Source of the DNA: Owenia fusiformis
Lineage: Eukaryota; Annelida; Polychaeta; Sabellida; Oweniidae
Assembly (NCBI GenBank): GCA_903813345.2
Contig: CAIIXF020000009.1
Coordinates: 122,001-186,000 of the forward strand
Direction: 5' to 3'
Length of the DNA: 64,000 nucleotides
Position numbers and translations under genes: made by a program. A model generated the notes under the pieces. The model was given only the letters and a program-made list of their open reading frames with translations, searched no databases and had not been told where the DNA came from. Position 1 is the stretch's first letter, and each line of letters starts with the position of its first letter. Positions 32,086-44,129 of the stretch are shown piece by piece.

Positions 32086-33048
32086 GTGTCATTTTGTCTC
32101 TCCCCGATCATGCTGCTGCTTACTGGGGAGTATACTCTAGTATACGACTCGGAGTCTGTACGGTACGCGAGTTGTTTAAAGGAGCTCGGCTCCTTTAAAC
32201 AACTAAGTTCATCGGTATGCCATGTGTCATGCTTTTCGATCTCTAAATGCGGGTCTGGAATAGCTTTCGAGCACCCTAATTCGACTGTAACATATTTTTG
32301 GTCTCCTAATTTCTGACGTTTCCCAGCGCCAATGGCTTTTGCCATGTTAAACGGACGTGTCGATTTTAATTTTCGGCCACCTAATTTAGGGTTAAAAACA
32401 TTTTTGGACTCGTATTTCGAGACTCGATCGCGTTTCGGTCTCCTTAATCAGTGACATATTCTCCAGCCCAAGTAGCTCCTAATCAGTATATAAACGGGTG
32501 GTTAACAGTCGTATTCACCAATGGCTCTACATAGCTCAGTAGGGCGGATGTCTTAGCTCAGCTTCCCATCCAATTTTTATATCCCTTAATGCGGGCCTAG
32601 AATAGCACGTCCTTAAGTTTTTAATTTTTTTTTCAACATACCTGTTTTTCTGCTGCAGATGACGGGATCAGGCAGACCTGTTTAAAACTCGCCCCGTTAT
32701 ATAGTTTATCGCCTTCTCGATAAAATGTTGAAAAACCACATGACTTTGGATCCATCTTACCTCAAAATGTAGGAAAATCTTTAAATGGTGAAAAAACGAC
32801 ATCTTCAGATGTTGAAATTCCTCATCCACAGGACTTTGGATTCATCCCAAAATGTAGGTCGATTCGACCCTGCCTATTGGCTTCTGATTCCCGTATTGCT
32901 ACAAATTGTCCCAGATTGCGTCAGATTGTCCCAGAATGTCCCAGATTGCGTCAGATTGTCCTAGAATGTCCCAGATTGCGTCAGATTGTCCTAGAGTGTC
33001 CCAGATTGTCCCAGATTGGTAGGCTCCATTGCGACGTATAATACTACT
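32086..33048 (-). repeat. Right Polinton TIR (963 bp)
   Basis: Mirror of 24396-25358 with identical length. The 30-bp subrepeats map to 32913-33002. It carries the same ORF as the left copy, with a different C-terminal end because the frame runs into unique sequence. Confidence 0.93.
32170..32204. repeat. Perfect hairpin in right TIR
   Basis: 16-bp arms AGTTGTTTAAAGGAGC and inverse around TCG. Its position mirrors the left-TIR hairpin exactly, which shows the TIRs have no net length difference between the hairpin and the tip. Confidence 0.9.
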
Positions 33049-33318
33049 TATACGATACAATGCAAAATAAAAACTACACAATTGCCTGCATTGGGTAAGG
33101 CTCTTATGAGGGTTTCCAATTTTGGTAAACATCACGATTTAAAGTCAAGAAAAAATATAACCTTTGGTATTAGTGCTCAATATGCAATATCTCATACTCA
33201 GTCAAGTACTTCAATTTAACAATCAATAATTCATGGAGTGCCGGAGAAAGCAAAGTGAAGTACATTATTTAAAACGTTAAATCTGTTGTTTTCAGTTACA
33301 AGATATGAACTATACAGT

Positions 33319-36300
33319 ATGCCGAGACTGACGATTTATAAAATAGGTAAGACTATTGCGAAATATAATTACTTGTAGGGTTAGAACAGAATAACATACG
33401 GACTATACAAATACCTTTGAAAACTACAACCGATCGAAAAGTATAAATCTTTTTCTCTACTTATTTGATTTAAAATAGATTTGATCTTCATTTACTCCTC
33501 TAGTGATTGAAGTTTGTGATCACTTTTTTGTATTTTCATTCATTTTCAGCAATATTATCATATCTCCTGATTGTGTCCTTTTATTCACGAAACAATGATG
33601 GAACAGGTAGGGTAAACGCTGAAACGACGATTACCATGGCAACAACTACAGATTACCAAAGCAATACAACGTATACCTTAACAACAGCAAAAAGTTTAAA
33701 TGACACGATATATGCAACCGAAACAGAAAGTACTACAGAACCCACGACAGAAACAGATGACATTACAACTGAATCAGTCATAACTGAGGCGGAAGAGCCT
33801 TCAACCGATGTGGTTGAAACAGATGAACCCACGACAGAAACAGATGTCATTACTACTGAATCAGCCATAATTGAAACACATGAACCTACGACTAATTCAA
33901 CCAGCTACCCATCAACAAGCACACAGCGACTCACTAGTCCTAATCGTACAACGAAACCTACCCCAACCACCTACCCATCAACAAGCACACAGCGACTCAC
34001 TAGTCCTAATCGTACAACGACACCTGCCCCAACCATCTTCCCTTCGACAAGCACACAGCGATCCTCCTCAAGCACCGAACGCATTCAACCAGCCAACACA
34101 ACGACTACAGTGTCAACCACACCTCCACCAAGCATACCTCCCATTATTAGTGAGTTATGGCATTTCATATTTTAATTTAAAATCCTGTACCATGATTAAA
34201 TTATCCGTAGAGGTGTTGAAATCAACTGATATATTACAAGGGAAAATATATTGTTTCTTATTTTTCGAAAGGCTGGACCGGTGCGTGTCAACGTAAATGT
34301 ACTGGGCTATATTTCTTAGACTGAATATATTTTTTAGTTGATATAATCGGTGGCTAGGACGGAATGTCTGGGTTGGACTATAAATCCCAATTTATGATCG
34401 GTTTATGACTATTCCGGACCATAATTTCTCGTAGGAATGTCCATTTATAATCCTTTCGTATAAAGCTAGGTCAGAATTATAATTCAATGACTTGCCTGAA
34501 ATGTTGTACACTTCTCTTCTAAAAAAGTGGATACCTTTGAGGAAAGTTTGAACATCCTAGCTTCATTAATAAAGATTTTACAAGTGGGGGCCAATTGACC
34601 CCCCACCCCCTTAGGACCTCATCTGACCCTTTTTCCTTAGGGCTTCTAGGGTTAAGACCCTAGGAACCCCATCCCCTTCCCTATCTACTTCAACAACAGG
34701 ATCTTGTAATCAGTGCCTTGGCACAGATGCTGCTCTCTGAATCACCGGATGTGGAAATAGGTTCTATTGACTTTTTATAATGTGGGGACTATATAAGACA
34801 TCAACACACCAGACTTGCTTTTTTATATCAGTTTTATTTTGAGTATTATATGTTATAACTTACCACCCTGATAATGATAGAATAAATTATAGATGTTATC
34901 CATAGCAAGTTACAAACGTGCCAAGTGCAGATATGAGGAACTATTTTCCTAAATCTTGATTGTGAAGTGGCTATTTAAAACTTTGAAATTTATACTGGAA
35001 ATTTCACATATATTAATACACTGGCTAGTAACAACAAATGATATGATTTGGCTGTTTTAATGATAGGGATAGCATAAATAATTCATATCAGTATTTGGTA
35101 TCAACTGCTTGTAACACCCTGTTGTTAAGTTGGAGGGGGTGAGAAAAGACTAAGAATCCAATAGTTAACTCGCTCCATCACCTCTTCCATCAAGTGTACT
35201 GCATGTTGTCATGACAGTGGGCCACCTTGACTAAAGACATTTTTTGAACTCCGTTACAGGGACATCGGTCAGCAGTGATGCCCATTTTTACAAGTTGTAC
35301 TGTATTTTACTTTTACTAGTTTTACTTTCTGTACCTGTTGATAGCAGCACTGTTATATATATCTTTTATTGACTCAATAAACATGTCATTTAAATGACAT
35401 ATCAGTCACTACAGTGTACAAAAAAATACAAACTACAACTACATACTACAAAACTACTTTACATCAGTTTCACATGTCAGGGTATGATATCAGTGTGGTG
35501 TATCCATAATACATGTGTTTAAAAAAAAAATGTTTACATAATATTAATCATTTTCCAAATTTTTAAAAGAGTGATATACAAATTTGGCTAAATGTAAGTT
35601 AACATGAGAGCTTTTACTAGACATAATAGTTTCAAACAGTTTATCTGGATCTTTGCACTGTTTCAGATCAGATTCTAAAGTTTCAAACAAAAGCTCTCTG
35701 TATTTTAAGTTCTTTGTACAGCTTGTGATAAAGTGAAGCTCATCCTCAATTACCCCACATTCACTACACAACCTTTCACTTGTGGGTTTTGGCTTTGGTT
35801 TTGAGTACCGCCCAACTTCTATCTGTAATTTATGTTAATTTCCAGCTGGTCTCGAACTTTCTATGGATGGATTGACAATCCAATTGACAGGGTCGGAATT
35901 TTATGAAGAACTCAATAATGGATCTTTAGGATTGTTCGATGATTTAGCATATGAGGTTGAGTGGTTCTTACTGCGGTCTGATGTAAGTACAAACTAAATC
36001 AATGATATAGTCACGCCCGGATGGAGGGGGGGGGATTAGGCGATTTCTGCAAGAAAACTCAACAAATTTGGAAGAATTATTTTTTCAAGAGAACATTTAC
36101 AACTGAATTGCCAAATAAATAGGCGCAGTGCATGGCAAAATATGTTAGGTCATCTAGTATTTTTTTGAACTGATACCCTTCAAAGACATGAGATCTATTA
36201 AAAAAGGCGCATCATCACAAACGTGCAAAAGTCAATGTTTCTGCAATAAATCGGGCAACAATGGTCTACACGACCTGTAATAAATAGGTACAAGGGACAT

Positions 36301-39300
36301 TATCATCACAATACTAATAATGACATTGCTCGCTTTTTAAAGTTAGTTTCCATGCGTTATACAAAAAATAATCGAAATAAATTAATTTTTGATGGAGGGG
36401 GGGGAGTGGATGATTTTGTGATGATGCACCTTTTTTAATAGATCTCATATCTGAGATACTGAGAACTGAGCTTTACATACACAGTCTCTTCTTTCTTTTC
36501 CTGAAAAAAATGAACATAATTGAATTAGTATTTTCCAAGATATAGTGATTTTCCATTTGCGCTTTTCATATTTTGCTAGTACAACTGTCTTTTGAGCAAG
36601 TGTCCAAGACATCATGTTTTACAACTAATTAACAACATGGGCTATACATACACAGTCTCTTCTTTCTTTTCTGAAAATATGAACATAATTGGATTAGTAT
36701 TTTCCAAGATATAGCGATTTCTTTGGGTTGCGTTTTTTAACACCCTGTACATCATTCAATATCATACTAGACTGTATTATTTCATGTACATTGGACTGAT
36801 AGTTGCAATGTTACAGAACTTTAAACAAGGTGCCCCAATTTTCCAATATCGTGCTGTAGGCAAACCTGCACGAATTTTCCAAACCTGTCAATGACATAAC
36901 TGTATTCCTTAGCAAGTATGGCCTGAACGACACATGTGATCTTTATTTTGAGGTCAAATGTCTTTCTGGTGTTATTACCCTACACTCTATCTTTGGGGCA
37001 TCCCCAATGGTAAAGATCAAATGGGGCCATATCTAGGCTATGGGGTGCCCATTCATTGTCTGTTGTACTGCTGATAATGTGGATTGAAGTGGTCCCAAAG
37101 CCATTATTGTACACCAATGGGTGTATGGGGTATGGTTCTGTCTTGTTGGAACCACTGTTGCTGCAAATCAACCCCCTGGGTTCACCTAAAGTCCCCAAGA
37201 ACTCCATGGGAATCACAAAATAGAGTTTCATGTTAACAGTTATTGCATATCCGTTGGTATCATCAAAGGATAGGACCCTATCTTCTGAGAACACACTAAA
37301 CTGTGTATCTGTCTGTGTGAAGGTGCCTCTCCACTACTTCATCAAGTGATTGGTTCCTCAAAAATACATAATTGTTAGAGTTTACCAGTGCATTAAGTTG
37401 GAAATGGAGTTCATTTGAATAACATGAATAACAGACCAGCTCAAACAGCCAGAAAGTGGCCATCTGGGGCATGTTGCTTAAAATGCAGTAATATTGTGGC
37501 TGTCAGTCCGATGATCGTGAAATATGGTAGGTTGGTAGGAAATTGAATGATGTACAAATTTGTAAAATATCAGGGAGTTATTCCTTAGAATGACAAAGAT
37601 ATTAGGAAAAACTAGGGTTGCCGTTTTTTGACCACCCTGTATTTTTTGGAATCTTGGATAGAAAATATATCAAATGAATTATATCATTGGATAACATTGA
37701 CATTCTTCTAGGCATATCCGCGAAAACTACACTTATATTTATCTTTGGATACTCTTGAGTCTAAATAGAATAGTTTTTCATTTTTAGTAGATTGCGCTTG
37801 ACACGTACATTATTTTCCTTTGATTTAGCATAATGGGGGTCTAGATTTGTATGGCGATCTCCTTCATTGTGGTGTTAACAAATTTATGTAAGTACATTGC
37901 TAATGTCATGAACTTGTGTCAATACATTCCTTTATTAATTATGAATAATGTTAAAAACTGAAACTTCCTCTGTACCCTTAAAAGTAAATTAATTTTTCAT
38001 AGGTTTCGTATACGACTGTCAGTCACGTGTTAACTGCTCATGTTTGATTTCCCAAAGAAACAGTTGTATTTAACCTTAAACCTGACCTTGCAATCACGGT
38101 TTCAAGGTCAATATATATATTGAAACCAGTACGATTTTTGACCAGGAATGGAAGCATAATAGTTGAATTCGACCTGGTATATGAACTCTATTCCGTCAAC
38201 GTATCACAAGGAATACAGCCACTCAAAGACCATGTTTCTGAAGTCATACTATCAATGGGAGATAAATCATTCTTCGCGGATAGTATTTGGTCCAATTTAA
38301 CGGTTAATAGTACGTACAGTCTAGAGGTTACATCTAGACAAATTCAAATGGGTAAGTAAACATACTACCCCCCCCCCCTCCCTAGGAAACGTTATTTAAT
38401 TTTAGAGAAAATATTGTTTTCGTACCACGACGCATTTGTCCATGATTGGAATTTCAGTTGATTTTAGAGCATGTTGTCTATTTGTGCACGTTGAAACTGC
38501 TTTACCAATCGATGATTTATTGTGGATCTTTAAGGATATATTATATTTGAAATTGTAAGGAATACTAGTATATCGGTCGGTCAACTGTCCCTTCCTATAG
38601 CTCTGATTCTTTCTTTAACGTTTATAGTCAGCTTGTGCAATAACAAAGGAAACCTTCTCCGATGCGACCATGGACACAGATGTCACGAACACAACGGCGT
38701 CCCTGGTTGTTATAGTTTATGTCAACCTACACCTTATGGCACATGGACTCCTGAGAGTTGTAATGAGGGAACTTGTTCTTTGAGTGACGCCACTGACCCC
38801 TCTGCAAATGCAACGACTGTTTGTAGGTATGATTGGCGAAAGGATTTTCAGTCTGTTGTTGATAACGAATTCAGGAGTCTTGAATGAGCTTTAAAGAGGA
38901 TTAAATGATCTAATCGATCAGAAAAAAGTTTAGTAAGATCAACATTTTAACCTGCATAAGCACCTTCTCAGATGATATTTTTGATATAATCATATTTCAC
39001 TGCTCAACAGCCATCCTGAATTATAATGTTATTGAGGGCAATGAATCCAAAACGAACCATTCACCTGTTGTAAAATATAGAATTACATAATTTATTATAG
39101 ATAGTGTTCTAATTGGTTGGATAAGGTTTTCACCTCAACAGAATGAAATATTTGCATAACATTTTGCCTATTTTCCCAACTGCTTATTCCATAGGTGCAA
39201 TGCTGGTTTCTTCCAACTAAGCGGCGAATGCAATTCGTATATTCTGATAGTTGCTATTGTTGCTGGATGTTTAGGTGGAGCTGTGCTATTATTAATAATC

Positions 39301-40987
39301 ATAATCATTGTTTGCGCCATCAAGAAAAGGTCTAAACCTGGAATTGAAAGCATGGAAATGATGCAACACAATCCGGCAAGCGATGGGACACGAAACGACC
39401 ATGATGACATTGACAGGAGACGACCTCCATTTGACAGAGAAGTGAGTAACATGATGATCCCTCTCAGTTATAAAGTACCAGGATTATAGTCTTAGAAGCT
39501 TGCCGATGTTCATCCATCAAAATACAATACGGTAGTTTGGGATACGTTAAAATGACAACAAGATAACAGCAACGCCAAGGCGTAGCAAATCACATGGCTT
39601 CCATTTCTGCAAAATCTCTCCATTACTTTTTAGGTATAGAAAAAGTCGTAAAATAACACAGATGAATATGGCCATTACGTTTCAAAATGGCTGCTCACTA
39701 GCCAAACGCTCATAAGAAAGTGTAATATGCGTTTAAGTAGGCACATACAAAATTTCAACAAAATCACTTCACAACCCTTTAAGTTATAATAGTAAAACAC
39801 ATTGGGGGAGATATCCAAAGATGACCTATGGTTTTGGCACGTTCCATAACCAATTTTATAAAAAGGACTCATTTGTCATTGAAATGGATCTCTCAGTGTT
39901 CGCTGTTGTTTTATGAGCACTGAAGCAAACGCCATTTCCACGATTTCAAATTTTACTTTGTGCATACAGGTGTAAAAGGGTAGGAGGTCCTCTCAAATTA
40001 TGGTCCTACTCTCCATTGATTTATATGGTGACCTAAATACAACTCTTTCCCTCATTATCTTATACGCAATCAGGACCAGTAAGGGTCGTTAAGAAAGGGG
40101 ACCATAATCCCTGGGGGGACCATTATTTCTTCCACATCGGCACTGAATTGTTTTAAATACCAATTTTTGTTTAACTTATTTTCAACCGTCACAATTCCTA
40201 CGTCTATTAGTAAAGCAGGACTCTGCAGCACCGTATATGGAATTATTTTGCCCTACTGTACCAAACCACCATTTTGGAGAGGGACAAAAATCCCAATGCT
40301 GCTATTAAATACATCCAGAATATTTGGGTTTCAACCACATAAAAAATCTTAAAACTATCAAATTGCAATCCAATGGGTGGACATAACGTAGGATTCGAGG
40401 ACCATAGTGCTATTAGTGGATAACCTGTTAGAAGATACTACTAAGCGACGTATATTTTAAAACGATAAAACAAGCTTGGTGGCCCATCTTGTCCAACGGC
40501 CCTTCTTATCCGCCATTCCTAACGCTTATATGTTTATGTAATGCTTTTCGTTCAACCTTTTCGTGAAATGTTATGACATTATGTATTCAAAGGAGAAATC
40601 TCCAACAAATTATTTACAGAACGGCCACCAAAAGCAGTAATTGCCAATATTATCAAAATAGAATATCATCGACTTTGAGCTCTCAGTCATGAAAACCTTA
40701 TGTAATTTTTCTTGATTTGGGGCAATATTAACGTTTGTGATAAATTATGGCTTCTGTTGAATGTAATTAAATCAAACTGTCACTGTCATGAAACATTTAA
40801 ACATTTACAGGTGTCATTGTATTTTGTCAACGATGCGCATTCTGAAGACGAACATAGCAAAGAAGATGAGATGCAACCGAAGTACGACCTGAGTAACAGT
40901 CTAAGAATTAGACTCGAGAAAGAACACAGTGGATTCTTCCCACCTCTGCCTATGGACGGCACCGACAAACGGAGCAATACGAATTGA
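33319..40987 (+). CDS. Mucin-like SEA/EGF single-pass membrane protein, eight exons, 550 aa
   Basis: Exons: 33319-33346, 33550-34149, 35846-35982, 37829-37887, 38146-38351, 38628-38826, 39195-39441, 40811-40987. All borders are GT..AG and frame holds throughout (1653 nt). Residues 1 to ~20 are a signal peptide split by intron 1. Exon 2 is a Thr/Ser/Pro-rich mucin stretch with a 22-aa repeat (PSTSTQRLTSPNRTT core) present about 2.5 times. Exons 3-5 form a SEA-like domain (~215-343) with the typical GSIIVEFDLVY strand. Exons 6-7 hold two Cys-rich EGF-like modules. Transmembrane segment ~425-452 is followed by KKR, then a ~98-residue cytoplasmic tail rich in acidic and basic residues. Strong pyrimidine-AG at 33282-33295 suggests an upstream 5' UTR exon. 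ATTAAA lies near 41047. Likely a cell-surface mucin; ligand unknown. Confidence 0.85.
34150..35543. other. Intron 2 of the mucin-like gene, no gene seen
   Basis: Non-coding apart from a LINE fragment at its 3' side. It contains a C-rich GGGTTAAGACCCT-type stretch near 34590-34690 with local inverted symmetry. Confidence 0.5.
35544..35771 (-). pseudogene. LINE ORF2 3' end fragment in an intron of the mucin-like gene
   Basis: About 75 residues open with a C-x2-C..EDELHF..C motif typical of the C-terminal end of many non-LTR ORF2 proteins. After the stop comes ATTATGTAAAC and a T run at the minus-strand 3' side. A comparable TTATATGTAAATG follows the larger LINE at 47577. Everything upstream of the motif is missing, as expected for a 5'-truncated insertion. 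Confidence 0.65.
36472..36740 (+). repeat. Direct ~95-bp duplication in intron 3 of the mucin-like gene
   Basis: ATACACAGTCTCTTCTTTC..GAACATAATTG.ATTAGTATTTTCC occurs near 36475-36570 and again near 36645-36740. The second copy ends at a CACCCTGTA terminus (36741-36749). Both may be ends of degraded TA-type transposons; another CACCCTGTA lies at 37633-37641. Confidence 0.55.
36980..37294 (-). pseudogene. Decayed mariner-like transposase fragment
   Basis: The frame ends in EWAPHSLDMAPFDLYHWG followed by PKDRV. This matches in pattern the segment around the third catalytic Asp of mariner-type transposases, where a Trp-Gly-x-x-Lys run follows. The rest is poorly conserved and no full-length gene remains. 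It lies within intron 3 of the mucin-like gene. Confidence 0.45.
39968..40140 (+). repeat. Dispersed repeat, copy A (MITE-like)
   Basis: Starts GGTGTAAAAGGGTAGG and ends near CATTATTTCTTCCACATCGG. It shares most of its length with 44685-44821, including TGATTTATATGGTGACCTAA. The termini are inverted relative to each other. This copy lies in intron 7 of the mucin-like gene. Confidence 0.65.
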
Positions 40988-41352
40988 AACATTCCTGTCA
41001 CCTTTCAAAAAGATGCACGGCCCTCCTGTTTGATCATATGGTATATATTAAAGATTCGAACATGACTGTATTCATGCCTTCTATAAACTGTGAACAAAGT
41101 CAATATTTCACCCGGGTTATAATCGAGAACAATACCCCTGGAAATACGAGTTGTGTGTGACGTCATAACGGCGGGCCGTAGTATGACGGGCAATAATGAA
41201 TATTCGAACATGACTGTATTCACGCCCTCTATACTGTAAATAGTCACCACTTCACCTGGGGTATATTCACGAAGAATACCCCTGGTAATACGTGTAATGT
41301 GTGACGTCATAACGGCGGGTCGAAGTAATGGGGGACCATAATGAAATATTCG
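40988..41352 (+). repeat. Tandem ~149-bp duplication downstream of the mucin-like gene
   Basis: ATTCGAACATGACTGTATTCA starts units at 41053 and 41202, and a partial third start is at 41348. Both full units carry TACCCCTGG, GTGTGACGTCATAACGGCGGG and a CRE-like TGACGTCA. The first unit overlaps the expected 3' UTR of the gene. Confidence 0.65.
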
Positions 41353-41385
41353 AAACATTTTCGTGAGTTTTCATATTCGAATCGT

Positions 41386-41522
41386 AATATAGACCTCAGA
41401 GCAGGGGTAATATCGTCGAATATACCCCGCACTCCCTTTGGTCGTTCGGGGTACAGAAAACGTTTGTGCCTAGCTCTGATGGGTGTATTCGACAATATTA
41501 CTCCTGCTCTGAGGTCTATATT
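41386..41522. repeat. Palindromic 137-bp element and related copies
   Basis: Arms AATATAGACCTCAGAGCAGG and inverse enclose a core with GTACAGAAAACGTTTGTGCCT. Related, more decayed copies lie at about 41569-41715 and 42264-42400; all three share the GTACAGAAAA..TTTGTGCCT core, which suggests a small MITE family or local duplication. Confidence 0.7.
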
Positions 41523-42586
41523 TCTTAATTCGAAAAATGCTGATGACATTTCATGTTAGAATCGTAATATAGACCTATTAGACCTATTATCATGTATTAT
41601 ATCGAGCGATACATACCTTAGGCCTAGGCACAAAAGCTTTCAAACCGTACAGAAAACGTTTGTGCCTGGTCTTGCGGTATTTATTCGTCGATATGATTCC
41701 TGCTCCTATATTTCATAATTTGATATCACATCACAATTGTTGAGGACAATGTACAATAACAAAACAATATTTGTTAAGGGACACAGAACTGATTCTACAA
41801 TCAAAAATTATTGATCCATGAAAACTGTATCGTTTATAGAACTACTTAGTTTCTGTTTCTGATATCAACAAACATACGTGTTCGCCAAATAAAATAAACA
41901 CGCCTCTACTATTTCCAGTATTGGTACTTAAGAAGGCCTTGTTGCCCCACTCCCAAATAGTTGTTTACAATATATTCACAGTGAATGGCCCGATGACATA
42001 GGGCATATTGTTCTTCAAATAGTCACTTGGCAATTCAAACTACAAAACGAAAGTTTACTTATGATCTTAGAGTACATACAGGTAGTACCTCTTAAAAAAA
42101 ACTTAAAAAATAAATAAGAAAATGTCACATTTTCAAGATATAAAAATGTCATTCCTTCTGTCATGTCGTCTTCATGTATCCGTCCTTCCTATAATGTTTC
42201 CAGTTATAGGTATCGGTTTTTATTAATAGTCAGGTTCCAGTTAATATTTTTGCTGGTTGACGGTAGTAGATGATATTAAGTTTAACCGCAAAAGCGTTAC
42301 GAAGAATACACCTTTTGGAGCTAGACACAAAAGCTTTCGAATCCCTCTATCCCTTTCGTCGTTCGGCGTACAGAAAAATTTGTGCCTACCCCTGCTCTTC
42401 CGTCTTTATTACGACACCAACAAGAAAACTCACCAAAATATTGCAAAATCGTCAATTTCCATTTTTCCACTCTTCATTTTCTACTTCCGATTGATGTTTT
42501 GGCTGTTCTATTTTGTTAATTTTCCTCCTGACCCCGACTAAAGAGTTTTTATTGTGCAACCTGACACCACTTTGCATTTGTTACAG

Positions 42587-42666
42587 ACTCAGAACGCCGA
42601 ACACTTACCTCAGAACGCCGAACACTTACCTCCGAACGCCGAACACTTACCTCCGAACGCCGAACA
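42587..42666 (+). repeat. 21-bp minisatellite, about 3.7 copies
   Basis: Unit CAGAACGCCGAACACTTACC with alternate A/C at the second position. It is followed by a short ACCAACC run. No coding role evident. Confidence 0.9.
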
Positions 42667-42769
42667 ACAACGAACCAACCAACCAACACGATCTACAAAT
42701 ATTTGTAGACCATAACAATATGTCATTACATATTAATTGCGTTTTTAGCTCAATTACGTAACATTTTTT

Positions 42770-43020
42770 GTAAGCCCATAATGAAAATGTTCAAAAATCC
42801 CTAGTACAGACGTTGCTAAAGATAAGGTAAATGTAAATTTAAATCTAGTTTAATACTACTTTTATTTATGAAAGTGAAACTGTTGGTGTTGGTGTGTCGA
42901 CTTATATGTGACCACGGGGCATTAGCTTCCAAACAACCTCTTTATCATATCATGGCGTCTGTACCTTAACTTTATCAGTAAAATCCCATTCATAATTCAC
43001 AACAATATAAAAGGAAATAC
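42770..43020. other. Intergenic, no gene seen
   Basis: AT-rich stretch between the 21-bp minisatellite and the tRNA-like segment, without recognisable features. Confidence 0.5.
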
Positions 43021-43028
43021 TGTACGCA

Positions 43029-43078
43029 CTCGTCCGGTAAGCGAGGGGTCGTGGGTTCGATCCCCACTAGGCTGGATT
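43029..43078 (+). ncRNA. tRNA-like 3' half (SINE or tRNA relic)
   Basis: A perfect T-arm, GTGGGTTCGATCCCCAC (43051-43067), with a canonical B box, is preceded by a 17-nt stem-loop that resembles an anticodon arm. No acceptable A box or full cloverleaf is seen upstream, so a functional tRNA gene is unlikely. Confidence 0.5.
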
Positions 43079-43780
43079 GACTTTTTCACATCAGCCCTTA
43101 GCTCAGAATTTCATTCTCTGTGTTTTCACAGACCCCAACTATCCAAAATCATAATCCGTCATGAAAAAAGTAATTTTTAATACCCCTGGCCCACTATTCA
43201 AGTTTCACAATCACAAACCAGGACAATAACACCAATGAACATTTCATTCATAACAGGATCTTAAGAGGTTCTGGACAAATCATTTGATTCTGGACTTGTC
43301 ATATATTTTTTTCAACGAAATCACATCTTAGGGTTTAATTTTTATTAGCTATTTAGAGAGTGAGTCCTGCCTAGTATTAATTTCAATAAAAAAAAGTTAA
43401 AATAGGACCCTATTTGAGAGTCAATCTAATACTTACATTACATTGATAAATTAAGGCAAATCCTGAAATATTTTTAAAGTGCATTTTTTTCAAAGCTCTT
43501 CTGTTCATAAAACAAAACGAAACAAGGCCAAAATGTTAATACATTACTTCTTATCATTACATCTGTCTGATCTAAGCCAGTTAAATATATTATAATATGA
43601 CAATCAGAAACCTGTATGTAGCATATAGAACTAATATTTTGTTAGTTTAACTACAAAGCTAGTGATAACTACCCTACCGAAATAAGTTTTTCTATATTTA
43701 CCAAATGATTTAGTTAATGCATTTACTGAAAGCTAATTCGCCATTTACCGAATGCAATAAAGCAATATCCGATAACTTTC
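43079..43780. other. Intergenic, no gene seen
   Basis: AT-rich. No ORF or structured repeat that I can support. Confidence 0.5.
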
Positions 43781-43823
43781 GTGGTTGTTCGATATTTTGT
43801 CACGTGGCCTCGTGTTTTGCAAA

Positions 43824-44003
43824 ATGGCCGCGCGGCTGTTCTACATCGTTTTCATTCTCTCTCTGATTTCAATGTTTATGGCGAATCCCGACGGCAGTGA
43901 CGATGAAGATCCATCCAGTAGCATTGGAAGAGACATCGCGCCCGGGGAGGTGTATCCATTCGCAGACTGTCGTGCTGATTGTTTTCAAAAATCGCGGCCT
44001 TAA
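43824..44003 (+). CDS. Possible short secreted peptide precursor (59 aa)
   Basis: Start ATG has a strong context (AAAATGG). Residues 1 to ~20 (MAARLFYIVFILSLISMFMA) form a convincing signal peptide, with a likely cut before NPDG. The ~39-residue remainder is acidic (DGSDDEDPSSS), then has a C-x3-C pair near the end. AATAAA at about 44096 would give a short 3' UTR. An upstream in-frame start at 43785 would bury the signal peptide. It could instead be exon 1 of a larger secreted protein, but no good splice donor precedes the stop. Confidence 0.45.
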   Translation: MAARLFYIVFILSLISMFMANPDGSDDEDPSSSIGRDIAPGEVYPFADCRADCFQKSRP

Positions 44004-44129
44004 GATCACGTGATTGAAGGTCCCGTAAAACATCGAAAATAATGAATTTTGTCGAATGCAATTTAAAAACCATACAATTGTACGTGCGTTAAGGAAAATA
44101 AATTGATTCGCTCCATAGCACAAATACAC

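Larger units (their letters stand above)
24396..33048 (-). mobile_element. Complete Polinton/Maverick lacking DNA polymerase B (8653 bp)
   Basis: The element begins AGTAGT and ends ACTACT, and TATACG is duplicated exactly at 24390-24395 and 33049-33054. A 6-bp target duplication with AG..CT ends is the Polinton signature. The TIRs are 963 bp each. Between them lie penton, major capsid, adenain-type protease, retroviral-type integrase, packaging ATPase and three small ORFs, all on the minus strand. Polintons are usually 15-20 kb and carry protein-primed DNA polymerase B; no frame here shows it. Near-identical TIRs and an intact target duplication suggest recent insertion. Replication would need help from elsewhere, or the copy is a deletion derivative. 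Confidence 0.93.

Noticed and set aside
43029-43078. Functional tRNA gene
   Set aside because: Only the T-arm is perfect; A box and acceptor stem are not found.
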